Positions 26,151 to 34,900 are shown, counted from the first letter of the stretch. The stretch is 44,249 bases of DNA from Synechococcus sp. CS-1325 (GCA_025128135.1 JAHLYW010000037.1:1-44249); one strand, 5' to 3'. A program made the numbers and translations. Notes: generated by a model from the sequence alone, not told the origin.

Positions 26151-26486
26151 TCAGCCCTGATTCAGGATCGCGTCGATCTCGCGACGGATCTCCGGAAAGC
26201 GCTGGTAGGCCATCCATACCTCCTCAAGATCCACCACGTCGTAGGCGTGGATCAGCACATCGCGCATCCCTGCCATCGTCCGCCAGGGCACATCAGTGTG
26301 AAGCAATCTCAACTCAGGACTGAGACGCTTGGTGGCTTCGCCAAGAATCTCAAGACATCGAATGACGGCATCCTGGAGATAATCCTTCTCCCTGAAGGTC
26401 TCGGCATTTTCAATCGGGTAGCCCAGAGCCCGATCGAGAACAGACAGGATATCGATCAGAGCCTGGCGATCCCGCGCGTCCATCAC
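26151..26486 (-). CDS. HepT-like HEPN ribonuclease toxin (DUF86)
   Basis: A 111-residue DUF86/HepT protein that looks complete. The RNase motif is in WRTMAGMRDVLIHAYDVVDLEEVW, i.e. RDVLIH followed by AYD, which fits the Rx4HxY signature. CLEILGEATKRLSPELR is the conserved central helix. HepT dimers cleave RNA; the partner MNT neutralises them by adding AMP to the Tyr of HxY, a mechanism shown for the Shewanella and mycobacterial pairs. The ATG overlaps the MNT stop codon by four bases, so antitoxin and toxin are translated together. This is the only HepT/HEPN toxin in the window with no visible lesion. Confidence 0.88.
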   Translation of the reverse strand: MMDARDRQALIDILSVLDRALGYPIENAETFREKDYLQDAVIRCLEILGEATKRLSPELRLLHTDVPWRTMAGMRDVLIHAYDVVDLEEVWMAYQRFPEIRREIDAILNQG

Positions 26487-26770
26487 AGGGGAATGGCTTC
26501 GCCTTCCACAGTGGCTTTCAGATCAGGCTTGAGGTTGCGGCGGCGGATCAGATCCACCCGGGTGAGCAGCAGATCCTCCAGAGCGGATTTGAGTTCGGCC
26601 CGGTCGAACAGGCTGGCGCCGGCGGGAAGGTCCACGAGCAGATCCACATCACTGCTGGGCACGGCCTGATCCCGCGCCACGGAGCCGAACACCGCCGGAT
26701 TGCTGGCGCCATGGCGGGCGAGCAGTTCATGGAGCTGTGGGGCCAGTTGTTGCAGCTCCGCGAGACGCAT
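26483..26770 (-). CDS. MNT-domain nucleotidyltransferase antitoxin
   Basis: A 95-residue minimal nucleotidyltransferase: NPAVFGSVARDQAVPSSDVDLLVDLPAG carries GS and the DVD metal-binding pair, and LLLTRVDLIRRRNLKPDL is the usual third acidic element and tail. As the antitoxin of a HepT pair it would AMPylate the toxin. It precedes hepT with a 4 bp overlap. The start is MRLAELQQ; the frame remains open far upstream only because that region is decayed helicase sequence (26815-27170). The helicase-derived repeat begins 45 bp upstream, so the promoter must lie in that gap or inside the repeat. Confidence 0.9.
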   Translation of the reverse strand: MRLAELQQLAPQLHELLARHGASNPAVFGSVARDQAVPSSDVDLLVDLPAGASLFDRAELKSALEDLLLTRVDLIRRRNLKPDLKATVEGEAIPL

Positions 26771-26814
26771 GGTCGCTCCAGGCCTGTTGTGCGCTGTGTG
26801 CATACCTGGTGACG

Positions 26815-27170
26815 CTAAACCGCCACCGCCAGCTCCGGATAGAAGGCCCCCGTGATCGCCCGCTGCAGTCGCCAGCGAATCGCCATCGGCCGCTCGCCTT
26901 CGTGGTTCACATAATCGGCAAAGCCCAGGCTCAGGAATGGCAGCGTGACGCCGCCCACGCCGGTTCTCATCTGCTGCGCAGAAGCCTTTGGCTACGCGGC
27001 CGGGGAAGGGGTGGGCATCGTTCAGCAAGCCAAACGCCGCAAACACCTCAGCGCGGGAGCAGCGGCCGTGGAGCTTCAGGGGCACATGGCTGCGGCCACT
27101 ACCCCAGAGCTGGGCCAGCAGCATCCGCCACTGAGGCTCCGCATACAGATCCAACCCCGCCGGATCAGCT
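26815..27170 (-). repeat. Helicase 3'-end copy 1 (internally deleted)
   Basis: This stretch aligns with the last part of the helicase gene (parent 31973 to about 32670), starting at the stop codon (TAG here) and running upstream. The segment 26815-26955 is continuous with the parent; then two internal deletions bring in the parts encoding FPGR..., KLHGR.SRAEVFAAFGLLNDA and QWRMLLAQLWGSG. A 28 bp insertion at 26971-26998 is shared with copy 2. It separates the MNT/HepT module on its left from the MNT/HEPN module on its right. Confidence 0.9.
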
Positions 27171-27259
27171 CCAACCGAGCCCTTCCAGGATCGCCGCCAG
27201 TCTCCGCTCGTCGGTGCAGTGGGCCAAGAGCCCAATGGCCTGCCCATGGAAGCTTCGCG

Positions 27260-27601
27260 ATGATGGAGCCCATGACCACCACCCCGACACCTCTGGTGAC
27301 CCGCGAGGCGCTGCTTGCTTTCACGCAGCGGCTGGTGGAGTGCTACGCCCCCGAGAAGGTGATCCTGTTCGGTTCTTTGGCTCGTGGAGAAGCGCGCTGG
27401 GATTCGGATGCGGACATCCTGGTGGTGATGCCCTTCGAGGGACGCCACCTGGCCAAGATCCGTGAAATGCGCCGGCTCTGCCAGGTGCGATTCCCCCTCG
27501 ATCTCCTGGTGCGGCGGCCCGAGGAGATTGAGCTTCGCTACCGGGGGGGCGATCCGGTCGTGCGCGAGGCGCTTGACCATGGCGAGCTGCTGCATGGCTG
27601 A
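27260..27601 (+). CDS. MNT-domain nucleotidyltransferase antitoxin of an MNT/HEPN pair
   Basis: A 113-residue nucleotidyltransferase. VILFGSLARGEARWDSDADILVVMPFEG holds the GS and DAD motifs, and FPLDLLVRRPEEIE follows as the third acidic element. Three ATG codons lie close together (27260, 27263, 27272); the first has GGAA eight bases upstream. The gene and about 70 bp ahead of it are closely matched by the plus-strand pair at 31230, so the two modules are paralogues duplicated with their promoter region. The stop overlaps the HEPN start. It is expected to AMPylate its HEPN partner. Confidence 0.88.
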   Translation: MMEPMTTTPTPLVTREALLAFTQRLVECYAPEKVILFGSLARGEARWDSDADILVVMPFEGRHLAKIREMRRLCQVRFPLDLLVRRPEEIELRYRGGDPVVREALDHGELLHG

Positions 27602-27997
27602 ACCCTGGTCGGCCGTTCCGGAGTGGATGGCCAAGGCCGAAGGCGATTGGGAAGCGCTGGAGATCCTCCTGACCAGGAACACACCCGGCTTGCGCGATGC
27701 AGTGGTCTTTCACGCCCAGCAATGTGTGGAGAAACTGCTCAAAGCCCGGTTGATCCAGCTCGGGCATACGGTCGACAAGATCCATGACCCGGCCATCCTG
27801 TCTCGCCAGCTGGAAGCTGTGGATGGCCAGTGGAGCTGGGATGGAGAGGAACTGGCTGATCTGTCCTCAGGAGCGGTGCTCGCTCGCTATCCGGGTTTTA
27901 AACCTCAGCCGAGGAACAGGCAGAACAGGTGGAATTGGCCAGCAACCTGAGGCAGGCCCTGCGGATTCTGCTTGGCTCAGAACAGCGGGAAGAGTGA
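27594..27997 (+). pseudogene. HEPN-domain toxin with a frameshift
   Basis: The ATG at 27594 overlaps the MNT stop. The product begins MAEPWSAVPEWMAKAEGDWEALEILL and shows DAVVFHAQQCVEKLLKARLI, a HEPN signature of the MNT-associated type. After VLARYPGF, at the run GGTTTTAAACC (about 27892-27902), sense passes to another frame, which reads TSAEEQAEQVELASNLRQALRILL and ends at 27997, in line with the paralogue at 31564. The unshifted frame instead ends at 27950 with unrelated residues. A one-base deletion (or two-base insertion) therefore removes the C-terminal helix; the core HEPN helices remain, so partial activity is possible. Confidence 0.7.
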
Positions 27998-28049
27998 ACA
28001 AACTGACTGACGTGGTGGGTGCTCACAGCACCAACGTCATGGCCGGCAG

Positions 28050-28170
28050 CCACGCCCCCGGAATCGGCCGCTGCAGCCGCCAGCGAATCGCCGCTCTTCA
28101 ACCAAAACGATCCGCTCGTCTTCGTGGCTCATGGATCCGGCAATGAGCAGGCACAGGAACGGCACGTGGA
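28050..28170 (-). repeat. Helicase 3'-end copy 5 (degenerate)
   Basis: The part from 28053 to 28092 matches the helicase end (the IRWRLQR coding segment), and 28112-28165 matches the next upstream coding block (cf. parent 32050-32105). The last codons and the stop are missing, so this copy lacks the sharp stop-codon boundary of the other four. It lies between the MNT/HEPN pair on the left and the HepT/MNT pair on the right. Confidence 0.75.
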
Positions 28171-28237
28171 GCAGCCGCATCTCGAGTGATGGGGAGGACC
28201 AGGCCCATTCAGGCGTTGGATGCTTTCAAGTCGCTGG

Positions 28238-28591
28238 CTAAGGCATTGGGGCGTCATTGCTGAGTACATCCTGCAGAGAGGTTTTGAGGCCAGGGAGGTC
28301 ATTCTGGATTGCAACCCAGAGGATCAGCTGATCCACAGTTTCGTAGACATGAATGATTCTGTTGCGGGTACCCACGATGCGGCGGAGATCGGGGATGACG
28401 TCAAGAACGCTGGGACCGGCATCCAGGGCCCGCTTGAGTGCCTCTCCGATGATTTCGAACTTGCGTTCTACTGCTGATTGGATCAGTTCATCGTCAAGGT
28501 AGTGATCAAGGGTGCAGTTCTCAATGAAGCGCTCAATCGCCTCGATGGCCTAAAAGGCGTCTGGCAGGCGTTTCAGCGCCTCCCTTCGCAT
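28238..28591 (-). pseudogene. HepT-like toxin interrupted by one in-frame TAG
   Basis: From the ATG at 28591 the frame reads MRREALKRLPDAF, then TAG (28550-28552), then continues without interruption as AIEAIERFIEN, SAVERKFEIIGEALKRALDAG, PDLRRIVGTRNRIIHVYETVD and VAIQNDLPGLKTSLQDVL to a stop at 28238. RNRIIHVY is an intact RNase motif. The residue lost is expected to be Glu (DALEAI in homologues), a single GAG to TAG change. The gene follows the MNT stop by two bases. Either the toxin was inactivated recently or the amber codon is read through at some level. Confidence 0.8.
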
Positions 28592-28593
28592 GT

Positions 28594-28920
28594 TCAGAGT
28601 TCCAGGAGAAGCCGCCGTGACGCGTCCACGTCTTTGCGGAAAAAGGGATTGTGGATCATGGATTCCGTCAGGAGATCCACCGGACGGCCGAAAAGTGCTT
28701 CCAATTCATCGGCGAAGGAACAGAAGCGCCGGGCATAGCCCGGTTCTCGTTGGCCCGTCATCTGCACGATGAAGTCCAGGTCACTGCTGGCAGGGTCAAA
28801 CAGGCCCTTCGCCGCCGAGCCGAACACTTCAAGCCGATCCACGCCGTAGCGATCGCACAGGTGCCTGAGCGGCTCAAGCCGGTCGACCAGCAAGGGCAGC
28901 AGTGGGGCAGCCGTGTCCAT
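28594..28920 (-). CDS. MNT-domain nucleotidyltransferase antitoxin
   Basis: A 108-residue protein with LEVFGSAAKGLFDPASSDLDFIVQM (GS and DLD motifs) and RPVDLLTESMIHNPFFRKDV near the end, as in MNT partners of HepT. It is slightly longer at the N-terminus than the pair at 26483. It is complete, although its HepT partner carries an amber codon. The helicase-derived copy 2 begins 30 bp upstream of its start, leaving little room for a promoter outside the repeat. Confidence 0.87.
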   Translation of the reverse strand: MDTAAPLLPLLVDRLEPLRHLCDRYGVDRLEVFGSAAKGLFDPASSDLDFIVQMTGQREPGYARRFCSFADELEALFGRPVDLLTESMIHNPFFRKDVDASRRLLLEL

Positions 28921-28950
28921 GGGGTCAGGTTAGTGGAGTCGTGGGTTCCC

Positions 28951-29468
28951 TCAAACCGCCAGCGCCAGCTCCGGATAGAACGCCCCCGGAATCGGCCGCT
29001 GCAGCCGCCAGCGAATCGCCATCGGCCGCTCGCCCTGGTGGCTCACGTCGTCGGCAAAACCCAGGCACAGAAACGGCAGCGTGACGCTGCCGCGCTTGTT
29101 TTCCTCCCGCACGAACAAGCATCAGGCGACTGCCGCGGGCGCGGTGGTGGATGGTGCGCTGGCCGGTGGCTGAGGCTCTGGCTCTCCCAGTGGAACTCCA
29201 GCGGGGAGATGGCGACGTCGTTGGTGCGGGTGGTGGGGGAGAACAACCGCTCACTCTTCTTCAGGGTGATAAAGAACACGTCGCAACGCGTCGCCTCATC
29301 AAAGAACACCCCAACTGCTGCGCAGAAGCCTTCGGTTACGCGACCGGGGAAGGGACGGGCTTCGGTCAATAAGCCAAACGCCGCAAATACCTCGGCGCGG
29401 AGGTTGGCGGTAGCTCAGAGCCACAACAGGCCTTCGGCCAGCAGCACGCGGCACTGGCGCTCCGCCTA
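28951..29468 (-). repeat. Helicase 3'-end copy 2 (longest)
   Basis: Starting exactly at a TGA stop (28951-28953), this copy follows the parent gene upstream almost continuously for about 450 bp. It includes the segments encoding HWESQSL, KSERLFSPTTR.ND and FFITLKK. It differs from the parent by base changes, small indels that break the frame, a 28 bp insertion at 29315-29342, and loss of sequence after about 29400. It abuts the stop codon of the DUF5615 gene (29472). Confidence 0.92.
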
Positions 29469-29471
29469 TCC

Positions 29472-29828
29472 TTATGGCGTCTGAGCTTCAGGGCTGAGGA
29501 GAAGAAAGCCGGCCTCTGGATGGGTCGCGAACGCTTCGATCGCCTCGAGATTGTTCAGAAGCAGAGCGGCGGTGGCGGCATTGCCGGAATTCCCGATGCC
29601 CAGGCAGATCACCTTGGGGGGAAATCCTCGGCTCACACTGAGTCGAAGGAAATCCTCGTCCTTGGTCACCAGCAGGACATTCCCGCGGCGGGCATGGTCC
29701 CAGATCACCAGATCATTCGCCCCACCAAGTCCAAGCAGCCGAACAAGTTGGGGATCTTCGAACCTTCCAGAAAGCAGAGGCAATAGACGCTCGGAGCGGT
29801 TCTCGTCGAGCAGCAGCCGCAGGGTCAC
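29472..29828 (-). CDS. DUF5615 PIN-like toxin (VapC45 type)
   Basis: A 118-residue protein of the DUF5615 family, a PIN-fold branch that acts as the toxin of DUF433 pairs. LRLLLDENRSERLLPLL holds the first acidic residues (LDEN), GANDLVIWDHARRGNVLLVTKDEDFLRL the second set (D..I...A......V.TKDxDF), and FPPKVICLGIGNSGNAATAALL the C-terminal conserved GN segment. Expected activity is metal-dependent RNA cleavage. The ATG overlaps the DUF433 stop by four bases. The gene looks intact. Confidence 0.87.
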   Translation of the reverse strand: MTLRLLLDENRSERLLPLLSGRFEDPQLVRLLGLGGANDLVIWDHARRGNVLLVTKDEDFLRLSVSRGFPPKVICLGIGNSGNAATAALLLNNLEAIEAFATHPEAGFLLLSPEAQTP

Positions 29829-30046
29829 GCCGCTGTGGAACGGATGACCAGGCGCCGTTCACGGTCGGCGGCATAGGCCAGTACATCCTCGTGGTTGAGC
29901 TGCGGAAAATCCCCCAGAAGCTCGGTTTCTGTCATGCCGCTCGCCAACGCGCCAAGCACATCTCCCACCGTGAGACGGGTACCGCGAACGCAGGGCTTGC
30001 CGAAACGAACCGCCGAATTGATGGTGATCCGCTCTTGGTGATCCAT
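29825..30046 (-). CDS. DUF433 antitoxin (VapB45 type)
   Basis: A 73-residue DUF433 protein. ITINSAVRFGKPCVRGTRLTVGDVLGALASGMTETELLGDFPQLNHEDVLAYAADRER is the complete family domain, with the diagnostic GKPCVRGTRLTV strand and a helix-turn-helix after it. It would bind the operon promoter and block the DUF5615 nuclease translated from the overlapping gene. The helicase repeat copy 3 begins only 9 bp upstream of its start codon, so transcription must begin within or beyond the repeat. Confidence 0.88.
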   Translation of the reverse strand: MDHQERITINSAVRFGKPCVRGTRLTVGDVLGALASGMTETELLGDFPQLNHEDVLAYAADRERRLVIRSTAA

Positions 30047-30055
30047 GAACCAACG

Positions 30056-30139
30056 CTAAACCGCCACCGCCAGCTCCGGATCGAACGCACCCGGAATCGC
30101 CCGCTGCAGCCGCCAGCGAATCGCCATCGGCCGTTCGCC
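30056..30139 (-). repeat. Helicase 3'-end copy 3 (84 bp)
   Basis: This copy begins at a TAG stop (30056-30058) and covers only the last 27-28 codons of the helicase (PMAIRWRLQRAIPG... ending AVAV). It then stops abruptly at the GGCCGTTCGCC boundary, twelve bases from the stop codon of the next DUF5615 gene. It lies between two DUF433/DUF5615 modules. Confidence 0.9.
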
Positions 30140-30150
30140 GCCGCAGAAGC

Positions 30151-30495
30151 TCAGCGTGGCGCGCGAATTTCGACCCAGGGTTCCCCTTCGCCAAGGCTGG
30201 CCACAGCCAGCTCAAGGGTGCGCAGCAGCACGGACTGAAGAGCCTGGTTGGAACTGTTCCCCACACGAAGCCAGATGACCTGGGGTGGTGGGCCCTGCTC
30301 GAAGAGGAGATGCAGGAAGTCACGATCCTTCGTCATCACCACTGCGCCTGCCGATCTGGCCTGGGCGAAGATCTCACGGTCATCGGCATTCCTGAGGCCG
30401 AGCTCTCTGACTGGCACCGCCTGGATCGGAGTGAATTGTGCTGTGATCCAACTCGCGAGGGCTGGTGACAACTGAGCATCAAGCCAGAGAATCAC
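30151..30495 (-). CDS. DUF5615 PIN-like toxin (second copy)
   Basis: A 114-residue DUF5615 protein, only distantly similar to the one at 29472, so the two modules were acquired independently rather than by local duplication. MILWLDAQLSPALASWI opens the domain. VRELGLRNADDREIFAQARSAGAVVMTKDRDFLHLL carries the acidic cluster (D..I...A......V.TKDxDF), and PPQVIWLRVGNSSNQALQSVL is the conserved GN block. It appears intact and overlaps its antitoxin gene by four bases. Confidence 0.88.
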   Translation of the reverse strand: MILWLDAQLSPALASWITAQFTPIQAVPVRELGLRNADDREIFAQARSAGAVVMTKDRDFLHLLFEQGPPPQVIWLRVGNSSNQALQSVLLRTLELAVASLGEGEPWVEIRAPR

Positions 30496-30710
30496 GCCAC
30501 CAGAACAGGGCGGTTCAACTCGCGGGCGGCGTAGCTAAGGGCCGCATGGAGATCTTCCGGCTCAAGATCAGGAAGCTCGGAGAGGATCTGATCGGGGGAG
30601 AGCCCAGCGGCATAAAGATCGAGCACATCACTCACGCGGATCCGCATTCCTCTGATGCAGGGCTTGCCACCGCACTGGGATGGGTTGTGGGTAATGCGCG
30701 AATGAGCCAT
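30492..30710 (-). CDS. DUF433 antitoxin (second copy)
   Basis: A 72-residue DUF433 protein: ITHNPSQCGGKPCIRGMRIRVSDVLDLYAAGLSPDQILSELPDLEPEDLHAALSYAARELN. The GGKPCIRGMRIRV strand and the following helices are complete. It is paired by a 4 bp overlap with the DUF5615 gene at 30151. Helicase repeat copy 4 begins 28 bp upstream. Confidence 0.88.
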   Translation of the reverse strand: MAHSRITHNPSQCGGKPCIRGMRIRVSDVLDLYAAGLSPDQILSELPDLEPEDLHAALSYAARELNRPVLVA

Positions 30711-30738
30711 TCCAACAGGCTAGCGGCTTCAGCCCCCC

Positions 30739-30808
30739 TCAAACCGCCACCGCCAGCTCCGGATAGAAGGCCCCAGGAATCGCCCTTTGCAACCGCCAGC
30801 GAATCGCC
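30739..30808 (-). repeat. Helicase 3'-end copy 4 (70 bp)
   Basis: This copy starts at a TGA stop (30739-30741), covers the last 22-23 codons of the helicase (IRWRLQRAIPGAFYPELAVAV in homologous reading) and ends at GCGAATCGCC, eight bases from the hicA stop. It is the shortest copy and defines the minimum shared segment. Confidence 0.9.
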
Positions 30809-30816
30809 CTTCTGGC

Positions 30817-30954
30817 TCAGGGCAGCTCCCGGAACTCCTGAGGTGTGAGGCCGGCGTCACGGGCAATGGCACCCATGGTGATGGCGTTCCGATAGCCAAG
30901 TTTCTGGAACACCTTCACTGCCTTCTTCTGGCTGATTCCCGGAAGCCTGGGCAT
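30817..30954 (-). pseudogene. HicA-like toxin with an in-frame internal deletion
   Basis: The 45-residue product reads MPRLPGISQKKAVKVFQKLGY, then NAITMGAIARDAGLTPQEFRELP. Complete HicA proteins have about 25 more residues between these blocks, including the GSHxxM strand with the catalytic His and the TIPxH strand. The deletion keeps the frame but removes the active site. Its ATG overlaps the hicB stop (TAATG). HicA normally cleaves mRNA; this version should be inert. Confidence 0.8.
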
Positions 30955-31106
30955 TAAACGGCCAACTCCAGCGTTTCCACGCTCTTCACGACGGCCTCCT
31001 CGGCCTCGACCTCAAGCCAAAGGGTGATGGCCTGGCGGATGTTGCTGAAAGCGTCCTCGCGGGTGTTGCCCTGGGAGTGACAGCCAGGCAGGTCGAGGCA
31101 GCTCAC
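30954..31106 (-). pseudogene. HicB-like antitoxin, N-terminally truncated
   Basis: From a GTG at 31106 the product is 50 residues: SCLDLPGCHSQGNTREDAFSNIRQAITLWLEVEAEEA. This is the central and C-terminal part of a HicB antitoxin (xLPGCxSQGxTxEEAxxNIxEAIxLWLE). The first 20 or so residues, normally a YxVxVE...GY.A strand pair, are not encoded upstream in frame; that space holds the upstream region of the divergent MNT gene. The fold is therefore incomplete, although a partly folded repressor cannot be excluded. Confidence 0.75.
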
Positions 31107-31229
31107 ACCGCCAATGCCGCTGCCATGCTGAGGAACAGCCATGCAGCCAAGCCCTCCAGGATCGCCGCCAGCGCCCACTCGGCACTGCAGTGGGCCTCGG
31201 GCCCAATGGCTGCCCATCGAAGCTTCGCG

Positions 31230-31571
31230 ATGATGGATCCCATGACCACCACCCCGACACCTCTGGTAACCCGCGAGGCGCTGCTTGCTTTCACGCAGCG
31301 CCTGGTGGAGGCGTTCGCCCCGGAGCGGGTGATTCTTTTCGGCTCCATGGCACGAGGAACAGCCGGTCCGGAATCGGATGCCGATGTGCTGGTGGTGATG
31401 CCCTTTGAAGGGAGAGCCTTGGAAAAGATTCTCGAAATCCGCGAGGTTTGCTGCCCCGAGTTCCCTCTGGACATGCTGCTCTGGCGACCTGAAGACATCC
31501 CCAGGCGCTATCGCTGGGGCGACCCTTTCATCCGTGCCGCCTTGGATCACGGTGTTGCGCTGCATGGCTGA
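31230..31571 (+). CDS. MNT-domain nucleotidyltransferase antitoxin (paralogue of 27260)
   Basis: A 113-residue nucleotidyltransferase very similar to the protein at 27260: the N-terminus MTTTPTPLVTREALLAFTQRLVE is identical, and VILFGSMARGTAGPESDADVLVVMPFEG carries the catalytic GS and DAD motifs. Similarity extends about 70 bp upstream of the start. Divergence is greater in the second half (FPLDMLLWRPEDIPRRYRWGD), which may reflect matching to a different HEPN partner. The stop overlaps the HEPN start. It appears intact. Confidence 0.88.
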   Translation: MMDPMTTTPTPLVTREALLAFTQRLVEAFAPERVILFGSMARGTAGPESDADVLVVMPFEGRALEKILEIREVCCPEFPLDMLLWRPEDIPRRYRWGDPFIRAALDHGVALHG

Positions 31572-31962
31572 GCGCAATCCAGTTGTTGACGAGTGGATCA
31601 GCAAAGCCGAGGGAGATTGGCGGGCCATGTAGGTGTTGCATCGCGAGCCAGGGAATGAGGATGCCGTGGTTTTTCACGGGCAGCAGTGTCTGGAGAAGTA
31701 TTTCAAGGCAGCCCTGATTGCCCATGGGGAGCCTGTGCTGAAAATCCACGATCTACGGGAACTCTCCAGGCAACTCGGAATCTTGATGCCTGATTGGGAG
31801 GCTGATCCTTCTGATCTGACCCGGATCACTCAAGGAGGGGTGATGTTTCGCTACCCGGGGATGGAGGCCAGTGATGATGACGCCGCCCGTGCCGTTGGCA
31901 TCACCCAAGAGGTAAGGCAGCGGCTTTCTGGATGGCTGAGGACCCTTCCAGAAGTCAGTTGA
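31564..31962 (+). pseudogene. HEPN-domain toxin interrupted by one in-frame TAG
   Basis: The frame starts MAERNPVVDEWISKAEGDWRAM, meets TAG at 31630-31632, and continues with good coding sequence: DAVVFHGQQCLEKYFKAALIAHGEPVLKIHDLRELSRQLG, VMFRYPGMEASDDDAARAV and a C-terminal helix ending at 31962. In the paralogue at 27594 the codon at the TAG position is GAG (Glu). Apart from this codon nothing is damaged. The gene ends 10 bp from the stop codon of the full-length helicase gene on the other strand. Confidence 0.82.
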
Positions 31963-31972
31963 ACCGCCCTCC

Positions 31973-34900
31973 TCACACCGCCACCGCCAGCTCCGGATAG
32001 GACGCACCCGGAACCGCCCTTTGCAGCCGCCAGCGAATCGCCATCGGCCGCTCGCCTTCATGGCTCACGTAGTCGGCAAAGCCCAGGCACAGGAACGGCA
32101 GCGTCACGCCGCCGCGCTTGTTCTCCTCCCGTACAAATAACAGCACCCGGCTGCCGCGCTCTCGGTGGTGGATGTATCTCTGGCCGGTGGCGGAGGCTTC
32201 GCGGGTGAGGCTCTGGCTCTCCCAGTGGAACTCAGTTCGGGAAATGGCGTAATCGTTGTAGCGGGTGGTGGGGGAGAACAACCGCTCACTCTTCTTCAGG
32301 GTGATGAAGAACACGTCGCAACGCGACGCCTCATCAAAGAACACCCCCTCGCGGCCGGGGAAGGGGCGGGCGTCGTTCAGCAAGCCGAAGGCCGCGAACA
32401 CTTCGGCGCGGGAATAGCGGCCGTGGAGCTTCAGGGGCACCGGCGGAGCGGGTTCGCCTTCGGCCAGAAACGGCCAGGCGAGCGGCGCCACCAGGTGGTC
32501 GGTGCGCTCCAGCAGCAGCGCGAACAGCTCCACCAGCTCGTCGCGGATGGCGGGGGCGGTCCAGAGCCGCGCCAGGGCTTCGGGCAGGGGCAGGTGCTGG
32601 CGGCCACTGCCCCAGAGCTGGGCCAGCAGCATCCGCCACTGGCGCTCAGCACACAGCTCCAACCCCGCCGGATCAGGCGCCAGCGGCTGCTGCAGCTGAT
32701 CCACCAGCCAACGCAACCGCTCCGGATCATCGAGATGCAGCAGCCCCCCGGCGATCCCCCGCCCCAACCGCTCCTCATCCGCCGTGGGCACACCCGAGGC
32801 AGCCCCTTGCGCCCCCCAGCCCAGCTCCCGCTGCAGCAACGCCCAACACCCCGCCACCCGATAAAACTCCCCCAGTTCCATGCCGAGCCCATCGAGCAGA
32901 TCCGCCAGCGAGCAGGCCCCGAGGCGGCGGCATTCGGCGAGCAGCTGGGGCCGGCGGCTGGGCAGCGACTCGCGCAGATTGGAAAGCACCCGCTCCGTGG
33001 AGACGCGATCGAGCTGGAGGCTGCAGCCGGCGGGGAGGAAGGGGAAGCCGGCTTCGATCTGCTGGCGCAGCTGGTCGCGGCTGCCGCCGAGCAGGGCGCG
33101 GTAGCGGAGGTCGTGGCGGAAGCTCCGGTGGGCCTGGCCGATGAAGTCGAGCACGGTGAGGCAGCTCTTGCCCGGGCAGAGGCGCAGACCGCGGCCGAGC
33201 TGCTGCAGGAACACGATCGCGCTCTCGGTGGGCCGCAGGAACAGCACCGTGTCGATCTCGGGGATGTCGAGCCCTTCGTTGAACAGATCCACCGCGAAGA
33301 GGATCTGCAGCTCACCGGACCTGAGGCGGCGGATCTGCTCGGCGCGCTCGTCGCGGGAGCTGGAGGCATCGAGGGAGGCGGCGCGCAGGCCGGCGCCTGC
33401 GAACTTGCGGGCCATCCAGCTGGCGTGCTCCACGCTCACGCAGAAGCCCAGGGCCCGCATCGTGGGCACGTTGGTGATCTTGCTCTCGAGTTCGCGCAGG
33501 ATCAGGCGCAGGCGGGCGTCGTCGGCGGTGTAGAGCTTGGAGAGGGCGCCGCTGTCGTAGCCGTTGCGGCGCCATTCGATCTGCGAGAGGTCGGTGCCGT
33601 CGTGGAGGCCGAAGTAGTGGAAGGGACACAGCAGGCCCTGATCGAGGGCGCTCCAGAGCCGCAGCTCGGCGGCGGTGTGGCCGCCGAACCAATGGAGGAT
33701 GTCGAGCCCGTCGGCGCGTTCGGGGGTGGCGGTGAGGCCGAGCAGCAGGGACGGCGCCAGGTGGGCCAGCCAGCGCTCGTAGCTGGAGGCGGCGGCGTGG
33801 TGGAACTCATCGACGATCACCACGTCGAACGTGCCCGGCGCCAGGCCCGCCGGATCCAGCCCCGCGAGCGACTGCACCGAGGCGAACACATGGCGCCATT
33901 GGCCAGGACGCTGGCCATCCACCAGCAGCTCACCGAAGGAGCCATCGCGCAGCACCTGGCGGAAGGTGGCGAGGCTCTGCTGGAGGATCTCGCGCCGGTG
34001 GGCCACGAACAGCAGGCTCGGTGGGCCGGGTCCGACCAGGGCGCCGCACTGGCTGCCGAAATCAGACGCCAGGCGGGCGTAATCGAGGGCGGCGATCACG
34101 GTTTTGCCGGTGCCGGTGGCGGCCACCACCAGGTTGCGCCAGCGGTTGTGGAGGCTGCGCTCGGCGGACAGCTTTTCGAGGATTTCCTGCTGGTAGGCGT
34201 AGGGGCGGATGTCGAAGAAGCTGAGCGGCGTGGTGTCGCTGGTGGTTTCGTTCGCCGCGGCCCGATCAAAGCGACGCTGCTCGATTTCGCTGGCCCGGTA
34301 GGGCTCAAATTCGCCCTCCTCCCAGTAGCTCTCAAAGGTGGCCTGGAACTTGGCGAGGATGCCCTCGTTGTCTTGGGCGGAGAGGCGCACGTTCCACTCC
34401 AGGCCGTCGTGCAGGGCGGCGGTGGAAAGGTTGGAGGAGCCGATGTAGGCCGTGGAGGCGCCCGAGGCGCGGTGGAACAACCAGGCTTTCGCATGTAGGC
34501 GAGTGCGGCGGGTGTCGTAGCTGACGCGCACCTCAGCGCCGTGGGCCACGAGCCAATCAAGGGCGCGGCGGTCGGTGGCGCCCATGTAGACGGTGGTGAG
34601 CACTCGCAACGGCCGGCCGGAGCGCAGCAGCTCGGCCAAGGGCTCCTGCAACAGACGCAGCCCGCTCCATTTGATGAAGGCGCAGAGCAGGTCGACCTGC
34701 TGGGCGGAGGGGATCTCGTGGATCAGCGCCTGCCCCACCGACGGCTCGCCGCTGGCGTTCACCAGCAAGGTGCTGTCGGCCAGGGGGATGAGCGGGCGGG
34801 TGGTGGGGGCTTGGCCGGGGAGGAGCGGGGTGGCTCGGATCTCCGAGAGCAGCTGGGCGGAGGGATGCAGCAGGTCGCCCGTGGAGATGGCACGGGGGGC

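Noticed and set aside
27892..27903. Programmed frameshifting at TTTTAAAC in the HEPN gene
   Set aside because: The run is not a slippery heptamer in the translated frame, and the required -1 frame meets TAA at the site; a plain mutation is simpler.
26815..30808. The repeats as integron attC sites with TA cassettes
   Set aside because: The repeats are coding sequence of the helicase end, lack the paired R/L box structure, and no integron integrase is seen. The cassette look is kept as a separate finding.
32165..34498. 777-codon plus-strand frame opposite the helicase
   Set aside because: Ala/Gly/Glu-rich antisense frame; helicase motifs on the other strand are complete.
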